Positions 1 to 7,358 of a stretch of DNA of 9,119 bases are shown one piece after another. The DNA comes from B18-G4 sp003648575 (GTDB taxonomy: Bacteria; Bacteroidota; Bacteroidia; Bacteroidales; B18-G4), in NCBI GenBank assembly GCA_029942245.1, contig JAOZTN010000106.1, positions 1 through 9,119 of the forward strand, written 5' to 3'. The translations under genes and the position numbers were made by a program. Below the pieces are notes generated by a model, which had not been told where the DNA came from, made no database searches, and saw nothing but the letters and a program-made list of their open reading frames with translations. How positions within the stretch are numbered: position 1 is the stretch's first letter; every line of letters starts with the position of its first letter.

Positions 1-1442
1 TTAAGGGCGACAGAGAATGGACTATAGATGCATTTCATCCGTATGAGGGTGATTTCTGTGCACGCTCGGGTGCGATCACCCATAGCCAGGAATCATCCAT
101 GATGCTGGACATAGAGGTCCTGCAGAATGGTGATATCAGCTTTTACAGAATGGTTAGTTGTGAAGATGACAATAGTAATAATAACTATGATTATCTCGCT
201 TTCTATATCGACGATGTGGAGCAGGCACGCTGGGACAGCATCACCTCATGGGAAGAAGTAAGCTTCCCAATTTCATCCGGCTACCACAGAGTGGAATGGA
301 AATACACTAAAGACGGTTCAGAAAGTGTGGGCCTGGATGCAGCCTTTATCGATTATATCAGCTTTCCCGGATGCCTTGATATGAACCCGCATTTAAGCTT
401 CGATCCTGTGGAATTCGATAAGGGAATGAAGCCCAATGAACAGGACACAGATACATTGCTGATAAACAATATGGCAGAAGGAGAACTGGAATATTCCATC
501 ATCATTGCTTCCCTCACCGATTCGAAGTCAGGCGGTGGAAGCAGGAGCATTGATGGGTCATACCTGGAATGCGATCAAACGGAATTCTTCGCCGGAGAGC
601 CATTCACCTGGTCCTTCACGCTATATAATGCAAGCGATGATAACGAATGGCTGACCGACCTGGCCATACAACTACCGGATGGCATCGAATCTCAGACAGC
701 TACCAACTTCACAGGAGGCAGCAATGGCGATCTCGGATTTACCGGATCATTTGGCAACGGTTCATTAATGAACTGGCATGGTGAAGATGGAAACGGCTGG
801 GGCGTAGTCAAAGGCGGAGAATATGCCCAGGGAGAGATCAGCGGACTTATCGACAATACCTTTTCGGGCGATGCCACTTTAAGCTATTCAATCACCGGCG
901 ATCAATTTGGCAGTGAACCGCATTATGTAGAAGGAAACCTCGTATTGACCAATCTGGGAGGAAACGTACCCTGGCTTTCATGCGATATATATGAAGGCAA
1001 TATCACCGGATCAGGACAGCAAGCAATTATGGTGACCTTCAATACCGATGGAATGGCAGATGGCGACTACTACTGCAAGCTGATTATAAGAGATAATTTC
1101 CAGCATGAGACCATCATCCCGGTACACCTGCTGGTAGATACTTACCTCGGCATAGAAGATTTCATCAGCTCCAATACCGGAGTGGAAGTCTTCCCGAATC
1201 CCTTTTCCAATACCACAAATATCCAACTGAGCCTTGCTAGTGAAGAAGAGGTCAGCATACGTGTAAGCGACCTTGAAGGGAGGACGGTTTCAGTAATAAC
1301 AGACGGACAGCTGCTCCCTGCCGGGAAGCACAGTTTCACCTGGGATGTGAAAGATGGGTCATCTGTTGACAATGGCATGTATTTCATCATCGTTGAGCGT
1401 GGGGCCGAACGGACTGTGAATAAGGTGATCAGGTACGAATAG
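1..1442 (+). CDS. T9SS cargo protein, adhesin-like (5' partial)
   Basis: The frame is open from base 3 to the stop at 1440-1442, so the true start lies upstream of the window; the first ATG at 99 is internal. About 479 residues are visible. Residues 1-123 resemble the jelly-roll 'cleaved adhesin/MAM-like' domain of secreted Bacteroidota proteins: an ARSGAI motif, then GDISFYR, FYIDD and a W-x-Y-x-KDG pattern ending near IDYISFP. Residues 129-172 and 322-379 look like two halves of a BACON-like beta domain (LLINN, PWLSCD, then DGDYYCKL), separated by an unassigned glycine-rich beta segment at 173-320. The last 87 residues (393-479) are a type A T9SS sorting domain (VFPNPFS near its start, NGMYFIIV near its end), which predicts export through the outer membrane and surface attachment or release. 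A catalytic domain may lie in the missing N-terminal part. The next gene starts six bases after the stop, suggesting one transcript. Confidence 0.85.
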   Translation, partial: KGDREWTIDAFHPYEGDFCARSGAITHSQESSMMLDIEVLQNGDISFYRMVSCEDDNSNNNYDYLAFYIDDVEQARWDSITSWEEVSFPISSGYHRVEWKYTKDGSESVGLDAAFIDYISFPGCLDMNPHLSFDPVEFDKGMKPNEQDTDTLLINNMAEGELEYSIIIASLTDSKSGGGSRSIDGSYLECDQTEFFAGEPFTWSFTLYNASDDNEWLTDLAIQLPDGIESQTATNFTGGSNGDLGFTGSFGNGSLMNWHGEDGNGWGVVKGGEYAQGEISGLIDNTFSGDATLSYSITGDQFGSEPHYVEGNLVLTNLGGNVPWLSCDIYEGNITGSGQQAIMVTFNTDGMADGDYYCKLIIRDNFQHETIIPVHLLVDTYLGIEDFISSNTGVEVFPNPFSNTTNIQLSLASEEEVSIRVSDLEGRTVSVITDGQLLPAGKHSFTWDVKDGSSVDNGMYFIIVERGAERTVNKVIRYE

Positions 1443-1448
1443 CAGGAT

Positions 1449-3980
1449 ATGAGACTCACCTTAGCCATAGTAGCATTTGTTTTTAGCATGCAGGGCATGT
1501 TGGCACAGGGGAATTATGTTCATGAAGCACCCTCACTTAATCAGTATGACTCCCTTATGCTGGCTAATCTCCCCGAAATAAGTGCCATAGCGGTATTAAA
1601 AAGCAGCGATCTCCCATATTATCTCGACAATTCGAGGCTGGCATATTACCGGCCCATTTATCAGCAGATCAGCAATGAATGCGGACAGGTGAGCGGGGTC
1701 GCCTATAATTTCACTTACGAGATCAACAGGCTTCGCGATCTTCCCGCCAACGAAGAGGCCAACCAGTACCCACCCCATTTTACCTTTAATTTCATGAGTG
1801 GCGGAGCAGGATGGTTTGGGGTAAGCTACTTTCACAGCTTCGAGATACTGAAGGCGCTCGGATGCCCCAACGTGGAAACCTATGGCGGCATGGCGGCCGG
1901 AGGGAACAGCAGATGGATGAGCGGATATGAGGATTACCTCAGCGCAATGAGCAACCGCATCAGGGAAGTATACCAGATACCAGTGGATACAGAAGAGGGG
2001 CTTATGACCCTTAAACAATGGCTTCATAATCATCTGGATGGTTCCGATGTTGGTGGTGTGGCGTCCTTTTATGCCAATTCTCCATGGAATATGAAAACCC
2101 TGCCGGAAGGCAGCCCCGAAGAAGGGAAAAAGGTGATAACATATTGGGCCGGAAACCCTACCCACGCCATGACGATCAGCGGATATAATGATTCCATACG
2201 CTATGACTACAACCAGGACGGCTTGTACACGAACAATCTGGACATCAATGGCGATGGCGTTTTAAACATGAAAGACTGGGAGATCGGCGGGCTGATCTTT
2301 GCCGATGGCTGGCAGGGTGGGATTAATTTCGGCGACAGCGGCCGCTGCTATATGATGTACAAGACCCTGGCAGATAAGCTGTACGAAGGCGGCATATGGA
2401 ATAATGCAGTTCACATACTCGATGTGAAATCGATCGAGAAGCCCGGGCTTACAGCAAAAATAAAGATGACCTACAACAGGCGAATGATGCTCCGAATCAA
2501 ATGCGGTGTTTCCTCGTCTGCTAATGATACCCTGCCCGAACATAGCATTAGCTTCCCGGTATTTAACTTCCAGGGAGGCAACAACTATATGCAAGGTGGC
2601 TGGGAACTGGAAGAAAATAAGACCATAGAATTCGGACTTGATATCACAGCCCTCCTGGGCCTTTTAAACCCCGACAGCTCCAAACAATTTTTCCTGATCA
2701 TCGAGGAACGCGACCCTTACAGCCAGGGTACAGGCCATATTGAGCATTTTTCGGTGATCGATCACAGCGGGACCTATCCGCAAGAATATTCCTGTACTGA
2801 AGATTCTATTCCTATCCTTGATAATGGCCTCACCTATGCCTCCCTCCTTTTCGAAGATGAGTTGGAGGTCATGGCAATCACTACCTCTGAACTTCCGGCA
2901 GCTGTGGTCGGTGAAGCATACAATTATCAACTTGAATCGGCCGGCGGCAACGCACCCCATAAGTGGAGCATGAGAAGCGCAACACAGGAATCCGTGATAC
3001 AGGCGGAGATCGACACAACGGGTACATTCGTTGAACCCGACTATTACAATTACGGGAACTATGCGCATACCCTGCCATTCAGCTTTCCTTTCTATGGCAC
3101 CCTGGTCGACACCATCTACATTCATCCCAAAGGGCTTGTCATGTTCGAAAATACCAATTACCCCTGGCCATACCTGAGAGACCCTGAACTATTGATAAGA
3201 AATACCAGGTGCATAGCGCCATGTTTGAGCAAGTACATGACCATACTCCCCGATTCGGGACATGGGATATGGCTTAGTGAAGATGCAGAAATGCTTCGTA
3301 TTCGCTGGAAAGGCATAGTCGATGATCCATTTAATGCTTTTCCGATTGAATTCGGGCTGAACATGCATGCGGATGGAAAAGTTGACTTCATTTTCGGTAG
3401 TGAAATGGCGGGACATCAATCGATCTGGTCATGCGGTTTTTCGAAAGGTGATAATCTGAATTATTATATCCCCGCTATCGCCGAAAGCATGCTGATCAAT
3501 GAAGGCGATGCCATTGAACTGCAAAATATTCCTTTGCCGGAAGAGATGCAAATCACTGAAGACGGGCTGTTTTCAGGTACGCCAGAACAATATTACAAAG
3601 AGGTGACACTGGGTTTCTGCCTTGAGGATGATGACGGATGCAAGGCATACCGCAACATAAAATTCTCTGCCACGGAACTGGACATCGACGAAAAGGAATT
3701 CTCAGACCAGAGCATCCACACATATCCAAATCCTTTCCGAAACAGCATTACTGTGTTGCTCACCCATCCTTCCGGACAGCCACTAACTTGTATGGTATAT
3801 GACATCAAGGGAACACTGATAAACACTATCCTTGAAAAAGAAAGCTTGAATGAAGGTGACATGATTCAGTGGGATGGTAGGAATGAAGCCGGAAAAACTT
3901 GTCCACCGGGAGTCTATTTCATCAGGCTTATAGCAAAAGATCAGGCAGTCAGCAGCAAGGTAATTTTCACTGGCAATTAG
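1449..3980 (+). CDS. Papain-like (C1-type) secreted protein with T9SS sorting domain
   Basis: This is a complete 843-residue protein. Residues 1-20 form a signal peptide (hydrophobic LAIVAFVFSM, cleavage likely after MLAQ). Residues 60-325 resemble Bacteroidota papain-like peptidases: Gln72 six residues before Cys78 (candidate oxyanion Gln and nucleophile), an SGVAYNFTYEINRLR helix, and His239 in THAMTISGYND. The position expected for the papain Asn is in FADGWQGG, where Asp286 stands instead. A calcium-binding-like loop (DINGDGVLNMKD, 265-276) lies between His and this site. Residues 330-470 are beta-rich and unassigned. Residues 479-508 and 696-740 look like halves of a putative Ig (He_PIG) domain, interrupted at 509-695 by a nidogen-like beta segment (LPFSFPFYG). 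Residues 756-843 are a type A T9SS sorting domain (YPNPF, then GVYFIRL). The ATG at 1449 is favoured by the signal peptide; there is no strong Shine-Dalgarno sequence. Protease activity is inferred; an inactive adhesive homologue is possible. Confidence 0.85.
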   Translation: MRLTLAIVAFVFSMQGMLAQGNYVHEAPSLNQYDSLMLANLPEISAIAVLKSSDLPYYLDNSRLAYYRPIYQQISNECGQVSGVAYNFTYEINRLRDLPANEEANQYPPHFTFNFMSGGAGWFGVSYFHSFEILKALGCPNVETYGGMAAGGNSRWMSGYEDYLSAMSNRIREVYQIPVDTEEGLMTLKQWLHNHLDGSDVGGVASFYANSPWNMKTLPEGSPEEGKKVITYWAGNPTHAMTISGYNDSIRYDYNQDGLYTNNLDINGDGVLNMKDWEIGGLIFADGWQGGINFGDSGRCYMMYKTLADKLYEGGIWNNAVHILDVKSIEKPGLTAKIKMTYNRRMMLRIKCGVSSSANDTLPEHSISFPVFNFQGGNNYMQGGWELEENKTIEFGLDITALLGLLNPDSSKQFFLIIEERDPYSQGTGHIEHFSVIDHSGTYPQEYSCTEDSIPILDNGLTYASLLFEDELEVMAITTSELPAAVVGEAYNYQLESAGGNAPHKWSMRSATQESVIQAEIDTTGTFVEPDYYNYGNYAHTLPFSFPFYGTLVDTIYIHPKGLVMFENTNYPWPYLRDPELLIRNTRCIAPCLSKYMTILPDSGHGIWLSEDAEMLRIRWKGIVDDPFNAFPIEFGLNMHADGKVDFIFGSEMAGHQSIWSCGFSKGDNLNYYIPAIAESMLINEGDAIELQNIPLPEEMQITEDGLFSGTPEQYYKEVTLGFCLEDDDGCKAYRNIKFSATELDIDEKEFSDQSIHTYPNPFRNSITVLLTHPSGQPLTCMVYDIKGTLINTILEKESLNEGDMIQWDGRNEAGKTCPPGVYFIRLIAKDQAVSSKVIFTGN

Positions 3981-4005
3981 CATGCCTTCATATTGGCAAA
4001 AAGTT

Positions 4006-4013
4006 TAATTTTG
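4006..4013 (+). promoter_or_regulatory. Candidate Bacteroidota -7 box upstream of the MBOAT gene
   Basis: TAATTTTG fits the TAnnTTTG -7 consensus of Bacteroidota housekeeping promoters, and it sits in the 78-base gap between the papain-like gene and the MBOAT gene, 45 bases before the ATG. There is no good -33 TTTG at the usual 19-21 base spacing; the nearest TTGG (3993-3996) is too close. No clear terminator for the upstream gene is visible in the gap. This is a weak call: the acetylation pair may have its own promoter or may be read from upstream. Confidence 0.3.
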
Positions 4014-4058
4014 TTCCTTTACCAAGCCAAGATCATGGAAGAAATATAAATCCCATTT

Positions 4059-5480
4059 ATGGTTTTTAGCAGCAGCTTATTCTTATTATATTTCTTGCCG
4101 GTCTTTTTGATCGTTTATTACCTGCTGCCCAGGGTTGCAAAAAACCCTTTTGCGCTGCTGGCCAGTATTTTCTTCTACGCCTGGGGCGCACCCACATTTG
4201 TATTTGTGGTACTGGGTTCCATCATCCTCGACTTTTATATCGTAAAACTGATGGACCGCAGGTCAGGGAAGATCAAAGGCTGGCTGCTGGCCGGCTCCAT
4301 GGCCTTGAACATAGGCCTGCTATTATACTTTAAATACGCCAACTTCTTTGTAGAAAATATCACTGAAGTCCTGACCTATTTTGGTATGAATGCCGTGCAC
4401 TGGACCCGGATAGCCTTGCCTATAGGGATCTCCTTTTTCACTTTTCAGAAGATCACCTATGCCGTTGATGTGTATCGCAAAGTACATGCGCCTCTCAAGT
4501 TGGTATCCGACTATGCATTGTACATATTGATGTTCCCGCAATTAATTGCCGGTCCTATCGTCAGGTATAACGAGATCGCTGACCAGCTTGTCGACCGCAG
4601 TAAGAATGAAAATTTCGACAACCGCCTTACCGGTTTCTTCCGTTTTGTGGTCGGGCTCTCAAAAAAAGTACTTATCGCGAATGTGCTTGGTGAGGAAGTA
4701 GACAGGATCTTTGAGCTGGGAGGTGGATCTATCGACAGCATGACTGCGTGGTATGGTATCATTGCATACAGTTTCCAGATCTATTTCGACTTTTCGGGTT
4801 ATTCCGATATGGCCATTGGGATCGGCCGCATGATCGGCTTCCGCTTTCCCGAGAACTTCAACAACCCCTATATCTCCCAGAGCATATCAGAATTCTGGCG
4901 CAGGTGGCACATGACCCTGGGCCGTTTTATGAAAGATTACCTCTACATCCCCCTGGGAGGAAACAAGGTGTCGAACGGAAGGATGTATTTCAACCTCTGG
5001 GTGGTGTTCCTGATCTCCGGCTTCTGGCATGGTGCCGCCTGGAATTTCGTGATCTGGGGCGCCTTTCACGGCCTGTTCCTGATCGCTGACAGGATCTTCC
5101 TGCTAAAGGTGTATAAAACAATCGGAAAGGTGCCAAGCATCATTATCACCTATATCATTGTACTCATCAGCTGGGTATTCTTCAGGGCTGAAACCCTGCC
5201 GGATGCTATCAGCTACATCGATAGTATGTTTTCCTTCACCGCCCCGGGCGACGGCATCAGCTTTGATTCTAAATTCTACACCATCCTGATCATTGCCATC
5301 TTCTTCTCCTTCTGGGGAGGATTTAAATCCATTGAAAGGTGGCAGGAGCGGCTTTTTGCTGAAAAGCAGACCAACAGGAGCATCTACCTGATGGTAGCCT
5401 TCAGCATACTCTTCTTTGTGATCAGCCTCAGCGCGATCACCTCATCAGGGTTTAATCCATTCATATACTTCAGGTTTTAA
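4059..5480 (+). CDS. MBOAT-family O-acyltransferase, AlgI-like
   Basis: This 473-residue polytopic inner-membrane protein belongs to the membrane-bound O-acyltransferase family. In alginate and similar pathways AlgI moves an acetyl group from a cytoplasmic donor across the membrane for use by a periplasmic SGNH partner. Family signatures are clear: the N-terminal start MVFSSSLFLLYFLP, LPIGISFFTFQKITY at 120-134, FPQLIAGPIVRY at 159-170, YFDFSGYSDMAIG at 242-254, EFWRRWHMTLG at 278-288 with His284, and GFWHGAAWNF at 321-330 with His324, matching the histidine that is essential in AlgI. Hydrophobic segments run along the whole length, with the end FNPFIYFRF typical of the family. The length is normal. 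The stop is two bases before the next ATG, so translation of the pair is probably coupled. The substrate glycan cannot be told from the sequence. The start lacks a Shine-Dalgarno sequence and sits in an A/T-rich stretch, as is usual in this phylum. Confidence 0.95.
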   Translation: MVFSSSLFLLYFLPVFLIVYYLLPRVAKNPFALLASIFFYAWGAPTFVFVVLGSIILDFYIVKLMDRRSGKIKGWLLAGSMALNIGLLLYFKYANFFVENITEVLTYFGMNAVHWTRIALPIGISFFTFQKITYAVDVYRKVHAPLKLVSDYALYILMFPQLIAGPIVRYNEIADQLVDRSKNENFDNRLTGFFRFVVGLSKKVLIANVLGEEVDRIFELGGGSIDSMTAWYGIIAYSFQIYFDFSGYSDMAIGIGRMIGFRFPENFNNPYISQSISEFWRRWHMTLGRFMKDYLYIPLGGNKVSNGRMYFNLWVVFLISGFWHGAAWNFVIWGAFHGLFLIADRIFLLKVYKTIGKVPSIIITYIIVLISWVFFRAETLPDAISYIDSMFSFTAPGDGISFDSKFYTILIIAIFFSFWGGFKSIERWQERLFAEKQTNRSIYLMVAFSILFFVISLSAITSSGFNPFIYFRF

Positions 5481-5482
5481 GC

Positions 5483-7105
5483 ATGGGTATACGGATAAAA
5501 CATATCGCCTTCGCAATCATCCTGGCCATTCTTTGTCTGCCAGCCCTGCAACGCATATTTCATGTTTTTCCTGAAAAGGGACTCGATGGCGACTGGGCCA
5601 AATTGCCCATGCCGGAATTCAGCGATTCAGCTTTTCTTGCCGGTGACTTTCAAAAGGTCTTTGACCCCTGGATGGAAGAAAACATTGGATTTCACAACAG
5701 CCTTGTGAGGATCAACAACCAGCTGGATTATTCCCTATTCCTTAAGCCTAATGCAGAAGGCCTGGTACGTGGACGGAACGGACAACTTTTTGAGGCTGCT
5801 TATCTCAGGGCCTGGACAGGGGAAGATTTTGTAGGGGAAGAATTGCTCGACCTGAAACTAAGACAGTTCAGGTTCCTGCAGAAGCACCTGAAAGCGAATT
5901 TCGATACCGATCTTCTGTTCATACTGGAACCGGATAAGGCTTCGGTCTATCCGGAGGATGTACCGGAAGGCTATAAGAAAGCAGCGGAAGGAAAGAGCAA
6001 TTATGATTATATGCGTGTCAGGGCAAAAGAGCTGGGCATCAACCTGATAGATTTTAATGCCTGGTTTCAACAGATCAAAGACACTATTGACTATCCGATC
6101 TTCCCCTTGCAGGGTACACACTGGAGTGAGTTTGCCATGTGGTATGCTGCGGATTCGTTGATAAGCTATATAGAAGCGATCAGGGAAATAGACCTGCCGG
6201 AAGTAGTAAAAGACAGCATGGAATACAGTATGGAGCTACGCTCGACCGATTATGATGAAGGGGTAACATTGAATCTGCTGTTCGAACTGGAGCATGGAGA
6301 GATGCCATATCCGGCATATCATTTCAGGGAAGACTCTACACATACAAAGCCCAATGTGCTGGCTATTGCCGACAGCTACTACTGGAATATCTATAATGCC
6401 CATATCCCTGAGAATCTCTTCAGCAAGCCTGCATTCTGGTATTTTTACAAAAAAGCATATCCCGAATCCTATCACAGGGTCACCTCGGTAAAAAATCTTA
6501 ACATCCGGGCGGAAGTAGAGAAGCAGGATGTGATCTTGTTCGGTACCACCGCACGCTTTCACCATATGATCGACCGGGGCTTTGTTGATGACCTGATGGG
6601 ATTTTACGGCCTTCCGCAAAGCAGAAATGAGCTAACGCGCATCAAGACCGGCATATTGAATGACCTTGAATGGTTTGCATGGCTTATAGAAGAATCAGAG
6701 AAAAAGGACATCACTCTGGCTGAAGCTATCGACGGGCATGCACATCATTTATTTATGACATCCAGGCCCGAAACTTATTATGGTGCCTACGGGCCTGAGC
6801 CCATCATTACTAATATCCTGACAAACGAACGATGGTACAGCAATATCGTAAAAAGCGCAGCAGAAAAAGGTATCAGCGTGGAAGAGCGCATGATGGGTGA
6901 AGCCAGGTGGATACTGGGCAATAAGCATCCTGAGGCGCTGGCAAAATACGATCGCGTACAGCAGATCATGGTCAATATCCGTTCCGATGAAAAGTGGTAC
7001 CGATATGTGACAGCAAAAGCAGGCCGGTACTATATGACCGAAGAGGAAATGGTGCGGGCGGAAGCGGAGTATGTTTTTTCGCAAGAGCGAAAAAACATTG
7101 AGTGA
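5483..7105 (+). CDS. AlgX/AlgJ-like SGNH-fold O-acetyltransferase with C-terminal repeats
   Basis: This 540-residue protein has an N-terminal membrane anchor or signal sequence (residues 7-22) and an AlgX/AlgJ-type SGNH domain (about 50-375). It is expected in the periplasm, placing acetyl groups delivered by the MBOAT partner on a polysaccharide. Visible motifs are FDPWMEENIGFHNSLVRINN at 60-79, GTHWSEF at 211-217 with candidate catalytic His213, and AIADSYYW at 294-301 with candidate nucleophile Ser298. The Asp of the DxH motif in AlgX/AlgJ is Gly211 here, so either the subfamily uses another acid or the catalytic set is incomplete. After the domain, residues 387-533 carry three related segments starting at 387, 441 and 495, exactly 54 residues apart, with the pattern I-x3-I-x5-W(F/Y) then (S/T)xEE. 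The segment end is duplicated near the tRNA at 8600-8686. The stop codon is overlapped by no neighbour; a perfect hairpin lies within the last codons. Confidence 0.9.
   Translation: MGIRIKHIAFAIILAILCLPALQRIFHVFPEKGLDGDWAKLPMPEFSDSAFLAGDFQKVFDPWMEENIGFHNSLVRINNQLDYSLFLKPNAEGLVRGRNGQLFEAAYLRAWTGEDFVGEELLDLKLRQFRFLQKHLKANFDTDLLFILEPDKASVYPEDVPEGYKKAAEGKSNYDYMRVRAKELGINLIDFNAWFQQIKDTIDYPIFPLQGTHWSEFAMWYAADSLISYIEAIREIDLPEVVKDSMEYSMELRSTDYDEGVTLNLLFELEHGEMPYPAYHFREDSTHTKPNVLAIADSYYWNIYNAHIPENLFSKPAFWYFYKKAYPESYHRVTSVKNLNIRAEVEKQDVILFGTTARFHHMIDRGFVDDLMGFYGLPQSRNELTRIKTGILNDLEWFAWLIEESEKKDITLAEAIDGHAHHLFMTSRPETYYGAYGPEPIITNILTNERWYSNIVKSAAEKGISVEERMMGEARWILGNKHPEALAKYDRVQQIMVNIRSDEKWYRYVTAKAGRYYMTEEEMVRAEAEYVFSQERKNIE
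7073..7096. repeat. Perfect hairpin in the last codons of the AlgX-like gene
   Basis: GTTTTTTCGC and GCGAAAAAAC form a perfect 10-bp stem around the loop AAGA, just before the TGA at 7103-7105. The order (T run, then A run) is the reverse of an intrinsic terminator, and no T tract follows on either strand, so termination is not supported. An identical hairpin lies at 8654-8677 in the duplicated tail. Confidence 0.8.
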
Positions 7106-7170
7106 TTGGATGATGTAGCGATTGGGCGATGTAGCGATTGAACGATGTAGTGATTGGGCGATTGGGCGAT
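7103..7170 (+). repeat. Degenerate 16-bp tandem repeat
   Basis: There are about four units of YGATTGRRYGATGTAG: 7103-7118, 7119-7134, 7135-7150, then a shortened unit and an 8-bp partial up to 7170. The first unit includes the stop codon of the AlgX-like gene. The second copy of the locus (8684-8711) has only about 1.75 units, which fits replication slippage. Such runs look like the degenerate intergenic repeats common in this phylum. They create spurious - strand frames rich in 'PITQS'-like peptides. Confidence 0.85.
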
Positions 7171-7181
7171 TTCAAAGTTGA

Positions 7182-7197
7182 TAAGTTAAAATTATCA
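7182..7197 (+). repeat. 16-bp direct repeat, left of the ORF6N segment
   Basis: TAAGTTAAAATTATCA recurs with one mismatch at 8118-8133 (TAAGTTAAAATTGTCA), and once more as TAAGTCAAAATTGTCA at 8723-8738 in the second unit. In the second unit this word passes straight into the inverted-end element, with no ORF6N gene between. The pair therefore brackets a segment present in only one unit. Confidence 0.75.
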
Positions 7198-7358
7198 GCG
7201 TTGGATAAGGGTTTTGGGAATTTGATATATTTACAGCAGGGAACAGGGGAATAGAGAACATCCCTTCGTCTTTCAGACTTACGCTTGCGCTGAAGCTTCA
7301 GCGTAGGCGCACGGGTTGCAAAGCAAGGAATAAGAATATTGAAATACTTTGCAGATGC
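7198..7358. other. Intergenic stretch without a gene, with one hairpin
   Basis: No coding sequence is supported here. Bases 7282-7309 can form a hairpin in a + strand RNA: CGCTGAAG meets its exact complement CTTCAGCG (7288-7303), extended outward by six pairs that include two G-U pairs. It has no following T tract on either strand, so it is not a recognisable terminator for either the acetylation operon or the convergent ORF6N gene. Confidence 0.5.

Larger units (their letters stand above)
7019..7197 (+). repeat. Long direct repeat, copy 1 (gene tail plus intergenic)
   Basis: This stretch begins inside the last 29 codons of the AlgX-like gene and continues past its stop. It matches 8600-8738 in the same orientation: gene tail, hairpin, stop, 16-bp tandem repeat, TTTCAAAGTTGATAAGT, then (T/C)AAAATT(A/G)TCA. 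Copy 1 is about 40 bp longer, because it holds more tandem units. Upstream of GCAGGCCGG, and after the TCA at 7197, the two copies stop matching. Confidence 0.9.

Noticed and set aside
4748..5089. 113-residue open frame on the + strand
   Set aside because: It lies inside the clear MBOAT gene in another frame; the MBOAT motifs explain the sequence.
7073..7096. Intrinsic terminator of the acetylation operon
   Set aside because: It has T before and A after the GC part, and no T tract follows on either strand.
7103..7170. Possible CRISPR array
   Set aside because: The repeats are back-to-back with no spacers, degenerate, only 16 bp long, and there are no cas genes.
6972..7175. 67-residue open frame on the - strand with an SPNRPITTSFNR-like peptide
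   Set aside because: It is antisense to the AlgX-like gene end and the 16-bp tandem repeat, which by itself yields such peptides.
7288..7303. Terminator shared by the convergent genes
   Set aside because: CGCTGAAGCTTCAGCG is a good stem, but no run of T follows on either side.
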